Shown here one piece after another: positions 1 through 11,261 of a stretch of 64,000 nt of DNA. Source of the DNA: Marinobacter oulmenensis (lineage in GTDB: Bacteria; Pseudomonadota; Gammaproteobacteria; Pseudomonadales; Oleiphilaceae); NCBI RefSeq assembly GCF_014201735.1, contig NZ_JACHFE010000007.1:1-64000 (forward strand), written 5' to 3'. Both the position numbers and the translations under genes were made by a program. Position 1 is the stretch's first letter, and each line of letters opens with the position of its first letter. The notes under the pieces were generated by a model that saw nothing but the letters and a program-made list of their open reading frames with translations, searched no databases and was not told the DNA's origin.

Positions 1-111
1 CTCTGACAGGTCGCTTGCCTTGATATCTCGTATCCGACATACCTCGGCCAGCGCCCACACGAATTACTTGGTCCACTTGTTAAAGAGCGTTGAGCTGCTG
101 CTCAATCAAGG
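1..111 (-). other. rRNA operon leader, 5' end (16S gene lies beyond the left edge)
   Basis: Read on the minus strand, the bases downstream of the proximal promoter carry a boxB-like hairpin (stem TTGAGC/GCTCAA at 90-105) and then the antitermination boxA GCTCTTTAACAA at 77-88. This boxB-boxA order just after an rRNA P1 promoter is the classic leader that recruits Nus factors for rRNA antitermination. The transcript would leave the window at base 1 before reaching mature 16S rRNA, so the rRNA gene itself is not present. The identification rests on the boxA match and the promoter architecture. Confidence 0.85.
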
Positions 112-117
112 CCGCGT

Positions 118-145
118 ATTCTACATCGCTTGCCGCCTCTGTCAA
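118..145 (-). promoter_or_regulatory. rRNA promoter, proximal (P1-like)
   Basis: On the minus strand there is a perfect -35 TTGACA (140-145), a 16-bp spacer and a -10 TAGAAT (118-123), followed by a GC-rich ACGCGGCC discriminator. A T/A-rich stretch immediately upstream (about 146-170) could act as an UP element. The 16-bp spacer and GC discriminator are typical of stringently controlled rRNA promoters. Confidence 0.85.
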
Positions 146-267
146 CCGCTTTTTTTGAAGAGTTTTTCGAAGCGACTCAAGCGCCTAACCCCGACTTTCC
201 TTCAAGACCAAAAGCGGCCTTTTCTCCGAATCAGTCGCCGTGGCTGACTGCCTCAGAAGTGGTGCGC

Positions 268-295
268 ATTTTACAGCGAATCGCCACCCTGTCAA
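268..295 (-). promoter_or_regulatory. rRNA promoter, middle
   Basis: On the minus strand there is a -35 TTGACA (290-295), a 16-bp spacer and a -10 TAAAAT (268-273), followed by a GCGC discriminator. A strongly AT-rich stretch upstream (about 300-332) may be an UP element. It has the same architecture as the proximal promoter, 150 bp upstream of it. Confidence 0.8.
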
Positions 296-398
296 CCACT
301 TTCTCGCAAATCCAATTTAAAAATTTTCTATGCGTTTCAAGCGGTTAAACCTCTCAAATCTCCCCGCCTTACGGCCGGGTGCCTCAAGAGAGATGCGC

Positions 399-426
399 AT
401 TCTACAGGTGGCAGAGAAACTGTCAA
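399..426 (-). promoter_or_regulatory. rRNA promoter, distal
   Basis: On the minus strand there is a -35 TTGACA (421-426), a 16-bp spacer and a -10 TAGAAT (399-404) with a GCGC discriminator. It is the third of three tandem promoters with identical spacing. Bases 427-606, between it and the pssA stop, hold no recognisable gene, and I see nothing else in them. Confidence 0.78.
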
Positions 427-606
427 CGACCTATGAAAGAAAAAGCATTCCAGCTTCGGTTTCCACCTACATGCCGCCCCACAAACGTCCCTGCATCGGT
501 CAGATATCGATCAATTCGGGCGCCAAGGGGAAAGCGACACAACAGGACTATGTTTGACCCGGGTTTTCGTGAAAATTCACGACCGGCGAACACCGGCCGA
601 GAATCG

Positions 607-1425
607 TCACTGGCTGACTCGACCAGGCTTACCCCGGAACAGAGCCCTCACTGGACCCGAGACCGCGTAAAGCAGGAACGCGGTAAACAGCACGGTGGCC
701 GGATCCAGGGCGATCACCACCAGCATCAGGACCACCAGCAGGATAGCCGCGAAAGGAACGCGTCCGCGCAGATCCAGATCCTTGAAGCTGCGATAGAGGA
801 TATTGCTCACCATCAGCAATCCAGAGCCAGCCACCACGACGATGGTTAGCAGGGACAACCAGGATGATTCGCCAAAATCATGGAAACACCAGACCAGGCC
901 GGCTACGCAGGCCGCCGCCGAGGGACTGGCCAAACCCACAAAGTACTTCTTGTCCACAGAGCCGATCTGGGTGTTGAACCGGGCCAGCCGGAGCGCGGCG
1001 CCCGCCACGTAGATAAAGGTGACAGCCCAGCCGATTTTGCCCAGGCCATTCAGTGACCAGAAAAACGCCACCAGTCCCGGCGCCACACCAAATGCCACCA
1101 TGTCCGCAAGGCTGTCGTATTCCTCGCCAAACTTGCTCTGGGTGTTGGTCATACGCGCAACACGGCCATCGAGCCCGTCCAGAACCATGGAGACAAACAC
1201 GGCAATGGCGGCATTGTCGAAAATACCGTTGGCCGCAGAAACAATGGCGTAGAAGCCGGAGAACAGGGAGGCGGTGGTCAGGGCGTTGGGCAACAGGTAA
1301 ATCCCCTTGCGCCTGACTTTGGCGCCTTCCACCATCTCTTCTTCCACCACTTCTCCGTCTTCGATTTCCACGTCCTCGGGGTCCCGGGTATCGGGTGCGT
1401 CGGCAGATGTCTTTTCTTCGGTCAT
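607..1425 (-). CDS. pssA: CDP-diacylglycerol--serine O-phosphatidyltransferase
   Basis: This inner-membrane enzyme transfers a phosphatidyl group from CDP-diacylglycerol to L-serine, the committed step to phosphatidylserine and phosphatidylethanolamine. The 272-residue product has an acidic N-terminal tail of about 40 residues and then several hydrophobic segments. It carries the CDP-alcohol phosphotransferase signature (DGxDGxxAR, then GxxxDxxxD) at about residues 84-107. The ATG at 1425 is chosen because GGAG lies 8 bases upstream; an upstream in-frame start at 1497 lacks this. It lies 91 bp behind ilvC on the same strand, so it may be cotranscribed with the ilv genes, an order also seen in pseudomonads. 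It is the multi-membrane-spanning type II PssA family, not the E. coli-type enzyme. Confidence 0.93.
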   Translation of the reverse strand: MTEEKTSADAPDTRDPEDVEIEDGEVVEEEMVEGAKVRRKGIYLLPNALTTASLFSGFYAIVSAANGIFDNAAIAVFVSMVLDGLDGRVARMTNTQSKFGEEYDSLADMVAFGVAPGLVAFFWSLNGLGKIGWAVTFIYVAGAALRLARFNTQIGSVDKKYFVGLASPSAAACVAGLVWCFHDFGESSWLSLLTIVVVAGSGLLMVSNILYRSFKDLDLRGRVPFAAILLVVLMLVVIALDPATVLFTAFLLYAVSGPVRALFRGKPGRVSQ

Positions 1426-1516
1426 TCCAAAAACTCCGGAAATGCTTTGGGCGGAGTATATACGAAAAACGCGGCCACACGGGCCGCGTTCTGTCAAAAC
1501 TGGTCCGGAATCCGGA

Positions 1517-2566
<1,050 letters not shown>

Positions 2567-2595
2567 TCAATTCAATGATCAATCACAAACAGCCC

Positions 2596-3087
2596 TTAAA
2601 GGCTGAGAACTTTTTCGCCCCGGGCGATACCGGAAACACCGGTCCGGACCACTTCCAGCACTCCGGAGGTGCCCACCGCCTGGATAAAACCATCGAGCTT
2701 TTCACTGTTGCCCGCCAACTGGACGGTGTAGACCGAACTGGTCACATCCACGATCTGGCCACGGAAGATGTCCACCGTACGCTTGATCTCGGCCCGCTGC
2801 GAACCGGTGGCCTTGAGCTTCACCAGCATCAGCTCACGCTCGATGTGGGAACCTTCGGTCAGATCCACCAGCTTGACGACTTCAATCAGCTTGTTCAGCT
2901 GCTTGGTAATCTGCTCGATCACCTTGTCGGAACCGGTGGTCGTTACCGTCAGACGTGACAGGGTTTCGTCCTCAGTGGGCGCCACCGTCAGTGTCTCGAT
3001 ATTGTAGTTACGCTGGGAGAACAGCCCAACCACCCGTGACAGCGCGCCCGGCTCGTTTTCCAGCAATACAGAAATGATTCGACGCAT
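2596..3087 (-). CDS. ilvN: Acetolactate synthase small (regulatory) subunit
   Basis: This is the regulatory partner of the large subunit. It raises catalytic activity and carries the valine feedback site. The 163-residue protein starts MRRIISVLLENEPGALSRV, the beginning of an ACT domain (about residues 4-76), followed by the acetolactate synthase small-subunit C-terminal domain. The length is standard for the IlvH/IlvN family. The start lies 2 bases after the ilvB stop, so translational coupling is likely. The alternative start at 3117 would overlap ilvB by 28 bases and add non-conserved residues. It is often named ilvH when paired with ilvI-type large subunits. Confidence 0.95.
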   Translation of the reverse strand: MRRIISVLLENEPGALSRVVGLFSQRNYNIETLTVAPTEDETLSRLTVTTTGSDKVIEQITKQLNKLIEVVKLVDLTEGSHIERELMLVKLKATGSQRAEIKRTVDIFRGQIVDVTSSVYTVQLAGNSEKLDGFIQAVGTSGVLEVVRTGVSGIARGEKVLSL

Positions 3088-3089
3088 GA

Positions 3090-4808
3090 TCACACCCTCT
3101 CTGTCTTGCTGAGCCACATGTCTTTCATGGAACCGCGGGCTACCTGCATGGGGTAGACGTGCTCGAACCGATCGACATAGATATCAATGAACACCAGCTT
3201 GTCTTTCATCGCCAGCGCTTCCTTGAGCTTGGGCTCCAGGTCTTCCTTGCGATCAATGCGCATGCCGACATGGCCGTAGGCCTCAACCAGCTTGATGAAA
3301 TCCGGCAGGGATTCCATGTAGGACTGCGAGTGGCGGGATTCATAGTTCATGTCCTGCCACTGCTTGACCATGCCCAGCGCCTGGTTGTTCAGGTTGATGA
3401 TCTTCACCGGAATGTCGTACTGCTTGCAGGTGGACAGCTCCTGGATGTTCATCTGGATACTGCCTTCACCGGTGATGCACAGCACTTCGTCATCCGGGTG
3501 CGTCAGCTTGACTCCCATGGCCGCGGGAAACCCGAAGCCCATGGTGCCCAGACCACCAGAGTTGATCCAGCGGTTGGGCCGGTCGAACTTGTAGTACTGG
3601 GCCGCAAACATCTGGTGCTGACCGACATCCGAGGCGACAAAGGCCTCACCCTTGGTCAGACGACTGAGCATCTCCACCACTTCCTGGGGTTTGATCACCT
3701 CGGGACTGGTTTCATAGCGCATGCCATGGAACGCACGCCATTCGTCGATCTGTTTCCACCAGGAGGCAAGCGCTTCCGCGTCCGGCTCGGTCTTGGCGCT
3801 CTTGACCAGGGACAGCATCTCCTTGAGCACGGCATCGACGGGGCCAACGATGGGCACATCCGCCTCAACCGTCTTTGAGATGGACGCCGGGTCAATATCA
3901 ATGTGGATGATCCGTGCCCCCGGGCAGAACTTCTCCGTGGCATTGGTAACGCGGTCATCAAAGCGCGCGCCCACCGCCAGAATCAGATCCGAGTGGTGCA
4001 TGGCCATGTTGGCTTCATAGGTGCCATGCATGCCCAGCCAGCCCAGGTGTTGCTTGTCGGAACAGGGGTAGCAGCCGATCCCCATCAGGGTATTGGTCAG
4101 CGGATAGCCCAGCAGACGGGTCAGCTCCGTCAACTGTTCCGTTGCCTTGCCGAGGATAACCCCGCCACCGGCATAGATCACCGGCCGACGGGCAGCCAGC
4201 ATCATATCCACAGCCTTCTTGATCTGACCGGCGTGGCCACGAATGGCCGGGTTGTAGGAGCGCAGCTTCACTTTCTTCGGATAGACATACTCATACCGCT
4301 CGTTGGGCGAGGTCATATCCTTGGGAATGTCCACCACAACCGGGCCGGGGCGACCGGTGGATGCGATGTAGTAAGCCTTGCGGATGATTTCCGGAATGTC
4401 CTGGGGATGACGGACACTCAGGTTGTGCTTCACCACCGGACGGGAGACGCCGATCATATCGGTTTCCTGGAAGGCGTCTTCGCCGATCAGCGAGGAGGCA
4501 ACCTGGCCACAGAGCACAACCATGGGAATGGAATCCATGAAGGCGGTGGCGATGCCGGTGATGGTGTTGGTGGCTCCAGGACCCGAGGTCACCAGTACGG
4601 TACCTGGTTTCCCGGTTGCGCGGGCGTAGCCGTCGGCCATATGAACCGCCGCCTGCTCATGGCGAACCAGGATATGCTTGACTTTGTCCTGCCTGAACAG
4701 CGCGTCATAGATATGCAGCGCTGCACCACCCGGATAGCCGTATATGTTCTCGATCCCTTCGTCCTGGAGGGACCGGATCAGCATATCGGCGCCAGACAAT
4801 AACTCCAC
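3090..4808 (-). CDS. ilvB: Acetolactate synthase large (catalytic) subunit
   Basis: This thiamine-diphosphate and FAD enzyme condenses two pyruvates, or pyruvate with 2-oxobutyrate, as the first common step of branched-chain amino-acid synthesis. The 572-residue product has the three acetolactate synthase domains. The catalytic glutamate is E51 in [15 protein letters not shown], the central FAD-binding domain covers roughly residues 190-340, and the ThDP/Mg motif reads GEGS with the NLNN region downstream. Glu replaces the usual Asp of GDGS, as I recall for pseudomonad homologues. The start codon is GTG, with GAGGG 9 bases upstream. It is preceded by an untranslated leader of about 285 nt. 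The gene is also called ilvI or ilvG in relatives. Confidence 0.95.
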   Translation of the reverse strand: MELLSGADMLIRSLQDEGIENIYGYPGGAALHIYDALFRQDKVKHILVRHEQAAVHMADGYARATGKPGTVLVTSGPGATNTITGIATAFMDSIPMVVLCGQVASSLIGEDAFQETDMIGVSRPVVKHNLSVRHPQDIPEIIRKAYYIASTGRPGPVVVDIPKDMTSPNERYEYVYPKKVKLRSYNPAIRGHAGQIKKAVDMMLAARRPVIYAGGGVILGKATEQLTELTRLLGYPLTNTLMGIGCYPCSDKQHLGWLGMHGTYEANMAMHHSDLILAVGARFDDRVTNATEKFCPGARIIHIDIDPASISKTVEADVPIVGPVDAVLKEMLSLVKSAKTEPDAEALASWWKQIDEWRAFHGMRYETSPEVIKPQEVVEMLSRLTKGEAFVASDVGQHQMFAAQYYKFDRPNRWINSGGLGTMGFGFPAAMGVKLTHPDDEVLCITGEGSIQMNIQELSTCKQYDIPVKIINLNNQALGMVKQWQDMNYESRHSQSYMESLPDFIKLVEAYGHVGMRIDRKEDLEPKLKEALAMKDKLVFIDIYVDRFEHVYPMQVARGSMKDMWLSKTERV

Positions 4809-5094
4809 GATTAACTACCCTCTTCTACGAGTGAATGATCCGGGCCCACGCCCGGTCGCCTGGATTCCCGGTGTCCCTGCTTCTTGTGAAAGCGGTACCG
4901 GCTTACTCCTCCACACTTTCCTTTGAGAGGTTGTCTCCTGGCCGGCCGACCTCCTGAGGGTTGCGGAGAGCGGCCAATCATCGGGTTGCACGTAAGCAAC
5001 AACCAACGCATATCCGAACGGATACGCTCAGTGTGGTGATCAACGGGGGATACTTGCTCGGGATTGCCTGCCGTATTGCCCCAGTTTCAGGCAG
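4809..5094 (-). promoter_or_regulatory. Long 5' leader of ilvBNC, possible attenuation region
   Basis: About 285 nt separate the predicted transcription start (about 5094) from the ilvB GTG. The leader contains several potential hairpins: TGCCTG/CAGGCA near 5069-5094, ATCCG/CGGAT near 5010-5021, and CCGGGC/GCCCGG near 4840-4855. A short reading frame beginning at 5011 starts M-R-W-L-L-L-T and contains three leucine codons in a row. This resembles the logic of ilv/leu attenuators, but there is no clear U-tract terminator before ilvB. A leader function is therefore inference only. The rest of the 4809-5276 gap is covered by the promoters listed below. Confidence 0.4.
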
Positions 5095-5100
5095 TCCACA

Positions 5101-5128
5101 ATTCTGACAGCGGGAAACTCCCTGTCAA
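5101..5128 (-). promoter_or_regulatory. Predicted sigma70 promoter of ilvBNC
   Basis: On the minus strand there is a perfect -35 TTGACA (5123-5128), a 16-bp spacer and a -10 CAGAAT (5101-5106, four of six matches). It is the best promoter match between ilvB and the divergent gene at 5277, and it faces ilvB. Confidence 0.6.
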
Positions 5129-5164
5129 TAGGCGCTCCGGCTTAATTCGGGCGCTTTCGGGGCA

Positions 5165-5193
5165 TTGTCTGCCATACTGGAAGCAATTGTTAT
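5165..5193 (+). promoter_or_regulatory. Possible promoter for the DUF4124 gene
   Basis: A -35-like TTGTCT (5165-5170), a 17-bp spacer and a -10-like TGTTAT (5188-5193) face the gene starting at 5277. Each box matches only four of six consensus bases. Confidence 0.35.
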
Positions 5194-5276
5194 TCAGAGA
5201 TTTGAACCAGGCATAGGAACCGGCATACTTCTGGTGGCATTATCAAGGCAGGAAGCAACCGATAACGGGCATAGAC

Positions 5277-5744
5277 ATGAATCGAAAACTCCTGATGCTG
5301 ACGATAGTAATGAGCCTGCTGCCAGTCATGGCCGCCGGCAGTTCGGTGTACAAGTGGACCGATGAAAACGGCGTGACCCACTTCGGTGATCGTCAGCCGA
5401 CCGGACAGAACTCAGAACAGGTCGACGTTCGCTCTGGCACCAGCGGCTCCGCCACCAAAGAACGGGCGAGCCCGCAGGAACAGGTTGAAGAGCTGGAACA
5501 GCGACAGCAGGAAGAGCAGCAACGCCAGAAGGAAACGGCAGTGCAGGAGGCACGACGCAAGCAGCGCGAAGCCAACTGCGCCACGGCCCGCTCCAATCTT
5601 GAGATCATCGAGAATAACGCCCGGATCCGTACCGAGGAAAACGGCGAAATGCGCTATCTGAGCCCCGAGGAGATTGAAGAGCGGCGCCAGCAGTTCCAGA
5701 AAATCGCGGAAGACAACTGCGGCCCTGCAGAAGAGGGGCAGTAG
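5277..5744 (+). CDS. DUF4124-domain exported protein of unknown function
   Basis: The 155-residue product has an N-terminal signal peptide (cleavage expected after about residue 21, near MAAGSS). The mature protein begins with YKWTDENGVTHFGD, the hallmark of the DUF4124 domain found in many small periplasmic proteobacterial proteins. Residues about 66-105 are rich in Gln, Glu and Arg and are probably a coiled coil. The C-terminus has the segment RYLSPEEIEERR and two cysteines (NCATARS, NCGPAEE) that could form a disulfide. The gene is divergent from ilvB and convergent with clpB. The domain has no established function, and none is proposed. Confidence 0.85.
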   Translation: MNRKLLMLTIVMSLLPVMAAGSSVYKWTDENGVTHFGDRQPTGQNSEQVDVRSGTSGSATKERASPQEQVEELEQRQQEEQQRQKETAVQEARRKQREANCATARSNLEIIENNARIRTEENGEMRYLSPEEIEERRQQFQKIAEDNCGPAEEGQ

Positions 5745-5766
5745 CACCGACTCCCTTCGGTGCTAC
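5741..5766 (+). terminator. Hairpin between DUF4124 gene and clpB (probable terminator)
   Basis: A perfect 10-bp stem (GTAGCACCGA paired with TCGGTGCTAC) with a 6-base loop spans the stop codon of the DUF4124 gene and ends 8 bases before the clpB stop. The following U-tract is poor on either strand, so termination may be inefficient. Its place between convergent genes suggests bidirectional use. Confidence 0.5.
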
Positions 5767-5774
5767 CTTCCTGA

Positions 5775-8351
<2,577 letters not shown>

Positions 8352-8426
8352 GTGTTCTCTACCCCAAATTTTGACTCGAACGCGGGCGAGGCTGTCGGCC
8401 CACGGTTCTCATTGCTTTGTCAATAA

Positions 8427-8454
8427 ATGTAGGGGCAGTTGGAGGGACTTCAAG
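8427..8454 (-). promoter_or_regulatory. Sigma32 (heat-shock) type promoter of clpB
   Basis: On the minus strand there is a -35 element CTTGAAG (8448-8454), a 12-bp gap and a -10 element CCCCTACAT (8427-8435). These resemble the RpoH consensus CTTGAAA...CCCCATnT and lie in the expected place upstream of a heat-shock chaperone. Confidence 0.6.
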
Positions 8455-8490
8455 CGCAGAAAGGGGATTTCGTCAGAAAATTGACGGCCA

Positions 8491-9267
8491 TCATGATTCC
8501 GGACTGACGGTCTGTTTCAGCCAGACCAGAGTCGCCATCCGGCCAGTCTGGCCATCCCGACGATAGGAAAAGAAACGGGCGGAGTCGCTCACCGTGCACA
8601 ACCCTCCCCCGTGGATGCGGGTGACACCGGCGTGCGCCAGGCGAATCCGGGCCAGTTCATAGATGTCGGCCAGATAGTGGCCGGAGCGGGACGGGCTGGT
8701 GACAAAGGCCCGCTCGGCTTCCGGATGCTGACTGATAAACGCCTCGCGGACTTCCGGCCCGACTTCGAAACGTTCAGGCCCGATAGCCGGGCCCAGCCAG
8801 GCATGCAGGCATTGGCGACCAACACCCAGACTGTCGACCAGGTTCTCAAGCACCCCACCACACAGACTGCGCCAACCGGCATGGGCCGCGCCGACAACAC
8901 TGGCCTGGTCATCCGCCAACACAACGGGCAGGCAGTCTGCGGTCAGGATGGCACAGGCCATTCCCGGGTGGCGGGTAAAACTGGCATCGGCCTCCGGCAC
9001 AGTGGTCACCGTTTGCGGCGTCAGTTCCACCACGCGGGTGCCATGGACCTGATCCAGCCAGCCAATGGAGCCAGACTCCAGTCCCGCCGATTGGGCCAGG
9101 CGGCGCCGGTTCCGGATTACATGGTCGGGGTTATCGCCCACGTGCAGGCCCTGGTTGAACGAATCCCAGGGCGCCTCACTGACACCACCCAGGCGCGTGG
9201 TGCACAGCGCACCTACACGATCTGTCAGGGGCCACTCGGGCTCCAGCCATTGACGTTCAGAAATCAC
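8491..9267 (-). CDS. pgeF: Purine nucleoside phosphorylase / polyphenol oxidase family protein (YfiH, PgeF)
   Basis: Members of this family (formerly DUF152/YfiH) act on purine nucleosides. In E. coli the protein has also been linked to editing of peptidoglycan precursors. The 258-residue product shows the zinc-binding set: His in QVHGT, Cys in TADCLPV and His in AAHAGWR. SYRRDGQTGRMA lies near the C-terminus. The GTG at 9267 is preferred because AGGAGG sits just before it (3 bases, a tight spacing) and the length then fits the family. An ATG at 9288 is the alternative. Either way the gene overlaps the end of rluD (by 11 or 32 bases), so the pair is translationally linked. Confidence 0.88.
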   Translation of the reverse strand: MISERQWLEPEWPLTDRVGALCTTRLGGVSEAPWDSFNQGLHVGDNPDHVIRNRRRLAQSAGLESGSIGWLDQVHGTRVVELTPQTVTTVPEADASFTRHPGMACAILTADCLPVVLADDQASVVGAAHAGWRSLCGGVLENLVDSLGVGRQCLHAWLGPAIGPERFEVGPEVREAFISQHPEAERAFVTSPSRSGHYLADIYELARIRLAHAGVTRIHGGGLCTVSDSARFFSYRRDGQTGRMATLVWLKQTVSPES

Positions 9268-10234
9268 GTGCCTCCTGCTCGCTGGCATGCTTGCGCAGAG
9301 CGTCTATCAGCTTGACCATATCATCCGGCAAAGGCACCTCCCAACTCAGGGTTTCGCCGGACTCCGGATGCTCCAGTGTCAGTTGCCGGGCGTGCAGCGC
9401 CTGGCGATGGAAACCCGCCAGCACCGCCCGCAATTCCTCACTAGTGCCCTTGGGCAGGCGCAACCGCCCGCCGTAGACCGGGTCCCCCACCAGCGGGTGA
9501 TTCACATGGGCCATATGGACCCGAATCTGGTGCGTACGTCCACTCTCCAGCTTGCAGCGAACATGGGTATGGGCCGCAAAACGCTCAATCAGCCGGTAGT
9601 GAGTCACCGCGGGCTTGCCCGTGGGTACCACCGCCATGCGCTTGCGGTCCGTGGGATGGCGGCCGATCGGGGCATCCACGGTGGCGCCCCCGGTCAACGA
9701 ACCTACCACCACGGCCTCGTATTCGCGGCCCATGGTTCTGGTCTGCAACTGCTCCACCAGCGAGGTGTGGGCAATCAGACTGCGGGCCACCACCATGATT
9801 CCGGAGGTGTCCTTATCCAGCCGATGCACAATGCCCGCACGGGGCAGGTTTTCCACCTCCGGCGCATGGTTGAGCAGGGCGTTGACCAGAGTCCCGTCGG
9901 CGTGGCCGGCCGCGGGATGAACCACCAGCCCGGCCGGTTTATTGATCACCAGAAGGTGCTCATCTTCATACACAACATCGAGACTGATGGGCTCGGCCTG
10001 CCAGGTAACCTGGGCTTCCGGCTCGGCATCCAGATCCAGCGCATCGTCGAGCATGACCTTGTCACGGGGCTTGCGGGTCTGGCCGTTTACCGTTAGCGCG
10101 CCCCCTTTGATCCACGACTGCAGCCGGGAGCGGGAGTGTTCGGGCATGAGCGACGCCGCAGCCTGGTCCAGGCGCTTGCCGCTTAACTCCGGGGGAATGG
10201 TGAAATGACCGGTAATTCGGTTTTCGGAAGACAT
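9257..10234 (-). CDS. rluD: 23S rRNA pseudouridine synthase RluD (positions 1911/1915/1917 in E. coli)
   Basis: This enzyme isomerises uridines in helix 69 of 23S rRNA, which matters for subunit assembly. The 325-residue protein has an N-terminal S4 RNA-binding domain (about residues 18-75). The RluA-type catalytic domain follows, with the motif HRLDKDTSGIM near residue 138 whose Asp is the nucleophile. The C-terminal half contains GRTHQIRVHMAH and HPLVGDPVYGG. It lies upstream of pgeF, the usual gammaproteobacterial pairing, and is divergent from bamD. Confidence 0.95.
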   Translation of the reverse strand: MSSENRITGHFTIPPELSGKRLDQAAASLMPEHSRSRLQSWIKGGALTVNGQTRKPRDKVMLDDALDLDAEPEAQVTWQAEPISLDVVYEDEHLLVINKPAGLVVHPAAGHADGTLVNALLNHAPEVENLPRAGIVHRLDKDTSGIMVVARSLIAHTSLVEQLQTRTMGREYEAVVVGSLTGGATVDAPIGRHPTDRKRMAVVPTGKPAVTHYRLIERFAAHTHVRCKLESGRTHQIRVHMAHVNHPLVGDPVYGGRLRLPKGTSEELRAVLAGFHRQALHARQLTLEHPESGETLSWEVPLPDDMVKLIDALRKHASEQEARDF

Positions 10235-10361
10235 TCGGCCTCGTATTGCCAGTTCGATGAAGTGTGTCCGGCCCGCAGGTTAACAGGCCGGCAAGGTTAC
10301 CTTTCGGTCAGGTTATCTCAACAACCGTCTGAAGACACTGCACATGGGGGCTCTTCCCCGT

Positions 10362-10367
10362 TACAAT
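10362..10367 (+). promoter_or_regulatory. Possible -10 element for bamD
   Basis: TACAAT matches five of six consensus -10 bases and lies 43 bases upstream of the bamD start. A clear -35 is not visible 16-18 bp further upstream, so the assignment is tentative. Confidence 0.3.
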
Positions 10368-10410
10368 GGCGCCTTCAACTTAAGTCCAGACCATTATACG
10401 GGATTCCGGC

Positions 10411-11250
10411 ATGAGATCAGTTGTCCGTTTACTGCTACTTTCCACCATCATGATGCTGGCTGCCGGCTGTGCCTCCCAGCAACAGGATGAGCCGGAAGTT
10501 CTTGCGGAGAAGACCTACTACGAGAACGCCCGCGAAGCGATGAATTCGGGCAATTTCAATGAGGCCGAGGAAAATCTGGACGCGCTGGAAACCTACTACC
10601 CGTTTGGCCGTTATGCCGAACAAGCGCAACTGGACCTGATCTATGCCCGCTACCAGAACATGGACCTGGAAGGGTCCCGCGCGGCCGCCGACCGATTCAT
10701 GCGACTGAACCCGCAAAGCGATCACCTGGACTACGCGCTCTATATGCGGGGACTGGCGTCATACAACATTGACCTGGGCCTGGCGGCGCGTTACTTCCCG
10801 ATTGATCCGTCAGCACGTAACCCGGGCGAGCAACTGCAGGCGTTTCGTGACTTCACGCAACTGCTTAACCGCTTTCCGAACAGCGACTACGCGCTGGATG
10901 CCCGCCAGCGGATGATCGCCATCCGCAACCGCATGGCGGAACTCGAACTGCACGCGGCACGTTATTACATCAAACGCGAAGCCTATCTGGCCGCTAACAA
11001 CCGCGCCCGCTACGTGGTGGAGAACTATCCGTCATCCCCGGCCGTGGAAGAGGCCCTGATCCTGCTGGCCGATACCTTCCGTTACCTTGAGCTCCCTGAG
11101 GGAGCCGACAGCGCCATTGCCACGCTACGCAAGAACTTCCCGCACAGCGAAGTCTTTGACGCCGACGGCAACTACCAGTCCGACCGGCTGCAGCGCCAGG
11201 ACCGGTCTCTGCTCAACGTAGTGACCTTTGGCCTGATGGGCGAGGACTGA
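10411..11250 (+). CDS. bamD: Outer-membrane assembly lipoprotein BamD
   Basis: This essential lipoprotein of the BAM complex works with BamA to fold beta-barrel proteins into the outer membrane. The 279-residue product has a lipoprotein signal peptide with lipobox LAAGC (modified Cys about residue 20). It then carries tetratricopeptide-like helical repeats: YENAREAMNSGNFNEAEENL, the next repeat YPFGRYAEQAQLDLIY, and later segments. Ser follows at +3 with no Asp at +2, consistent with outer-membrane sorting. It is divergent from rluD and convergent with nadE. Older names are yfiO and comL. Confidence 0.96.
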   Translation: MRSVVRLLLLSTIMMLAAGCASQQQDEPEVLAEKTYYENAREAMNSGNFNEAEENLDALETYYPFGRYAEQAQLDLIYARYQNMDLEGSRAAADRFMRLNPQSDHLDYALYMRGLASYNIDLGLAARYFPIDPSARNPGEQLQAFRDFTQLLNRFPNSDYALDARQRMIAIRNRMAELELHAARYYIKREAYLAANNRARYVVENYPSSPAVEEALILLADTFRYLELPEGADSAIATLRKNFPHSEVFDADGNYQSDRLQRQDRSLLNVVTFGLMGED

Positions 11251-11261
11251 TCGCCCATCAG
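11233..11261. terminator. 11-bp palindrome shared by convergent bamD and nadE ends
   Basis: A perfect 11-bp inverted repeat (CTGATGGGCGA and its complement, 7-base loop) contains the bamD stop in the loop and overlaps the nadE stop in the right arm. There is no U-tract on either side. A bidirectional 3'-end hairpin is the simplest reading. Confidence 0.5.

Noticed and set aside
4811..5011. 66-codon frame in the ilvB leader as a real protein gene
   Set aside because: It has no ribosome site and unusual Arg/Gly-rich composition. Only its first codons are of interest, as a possible leader peptide.
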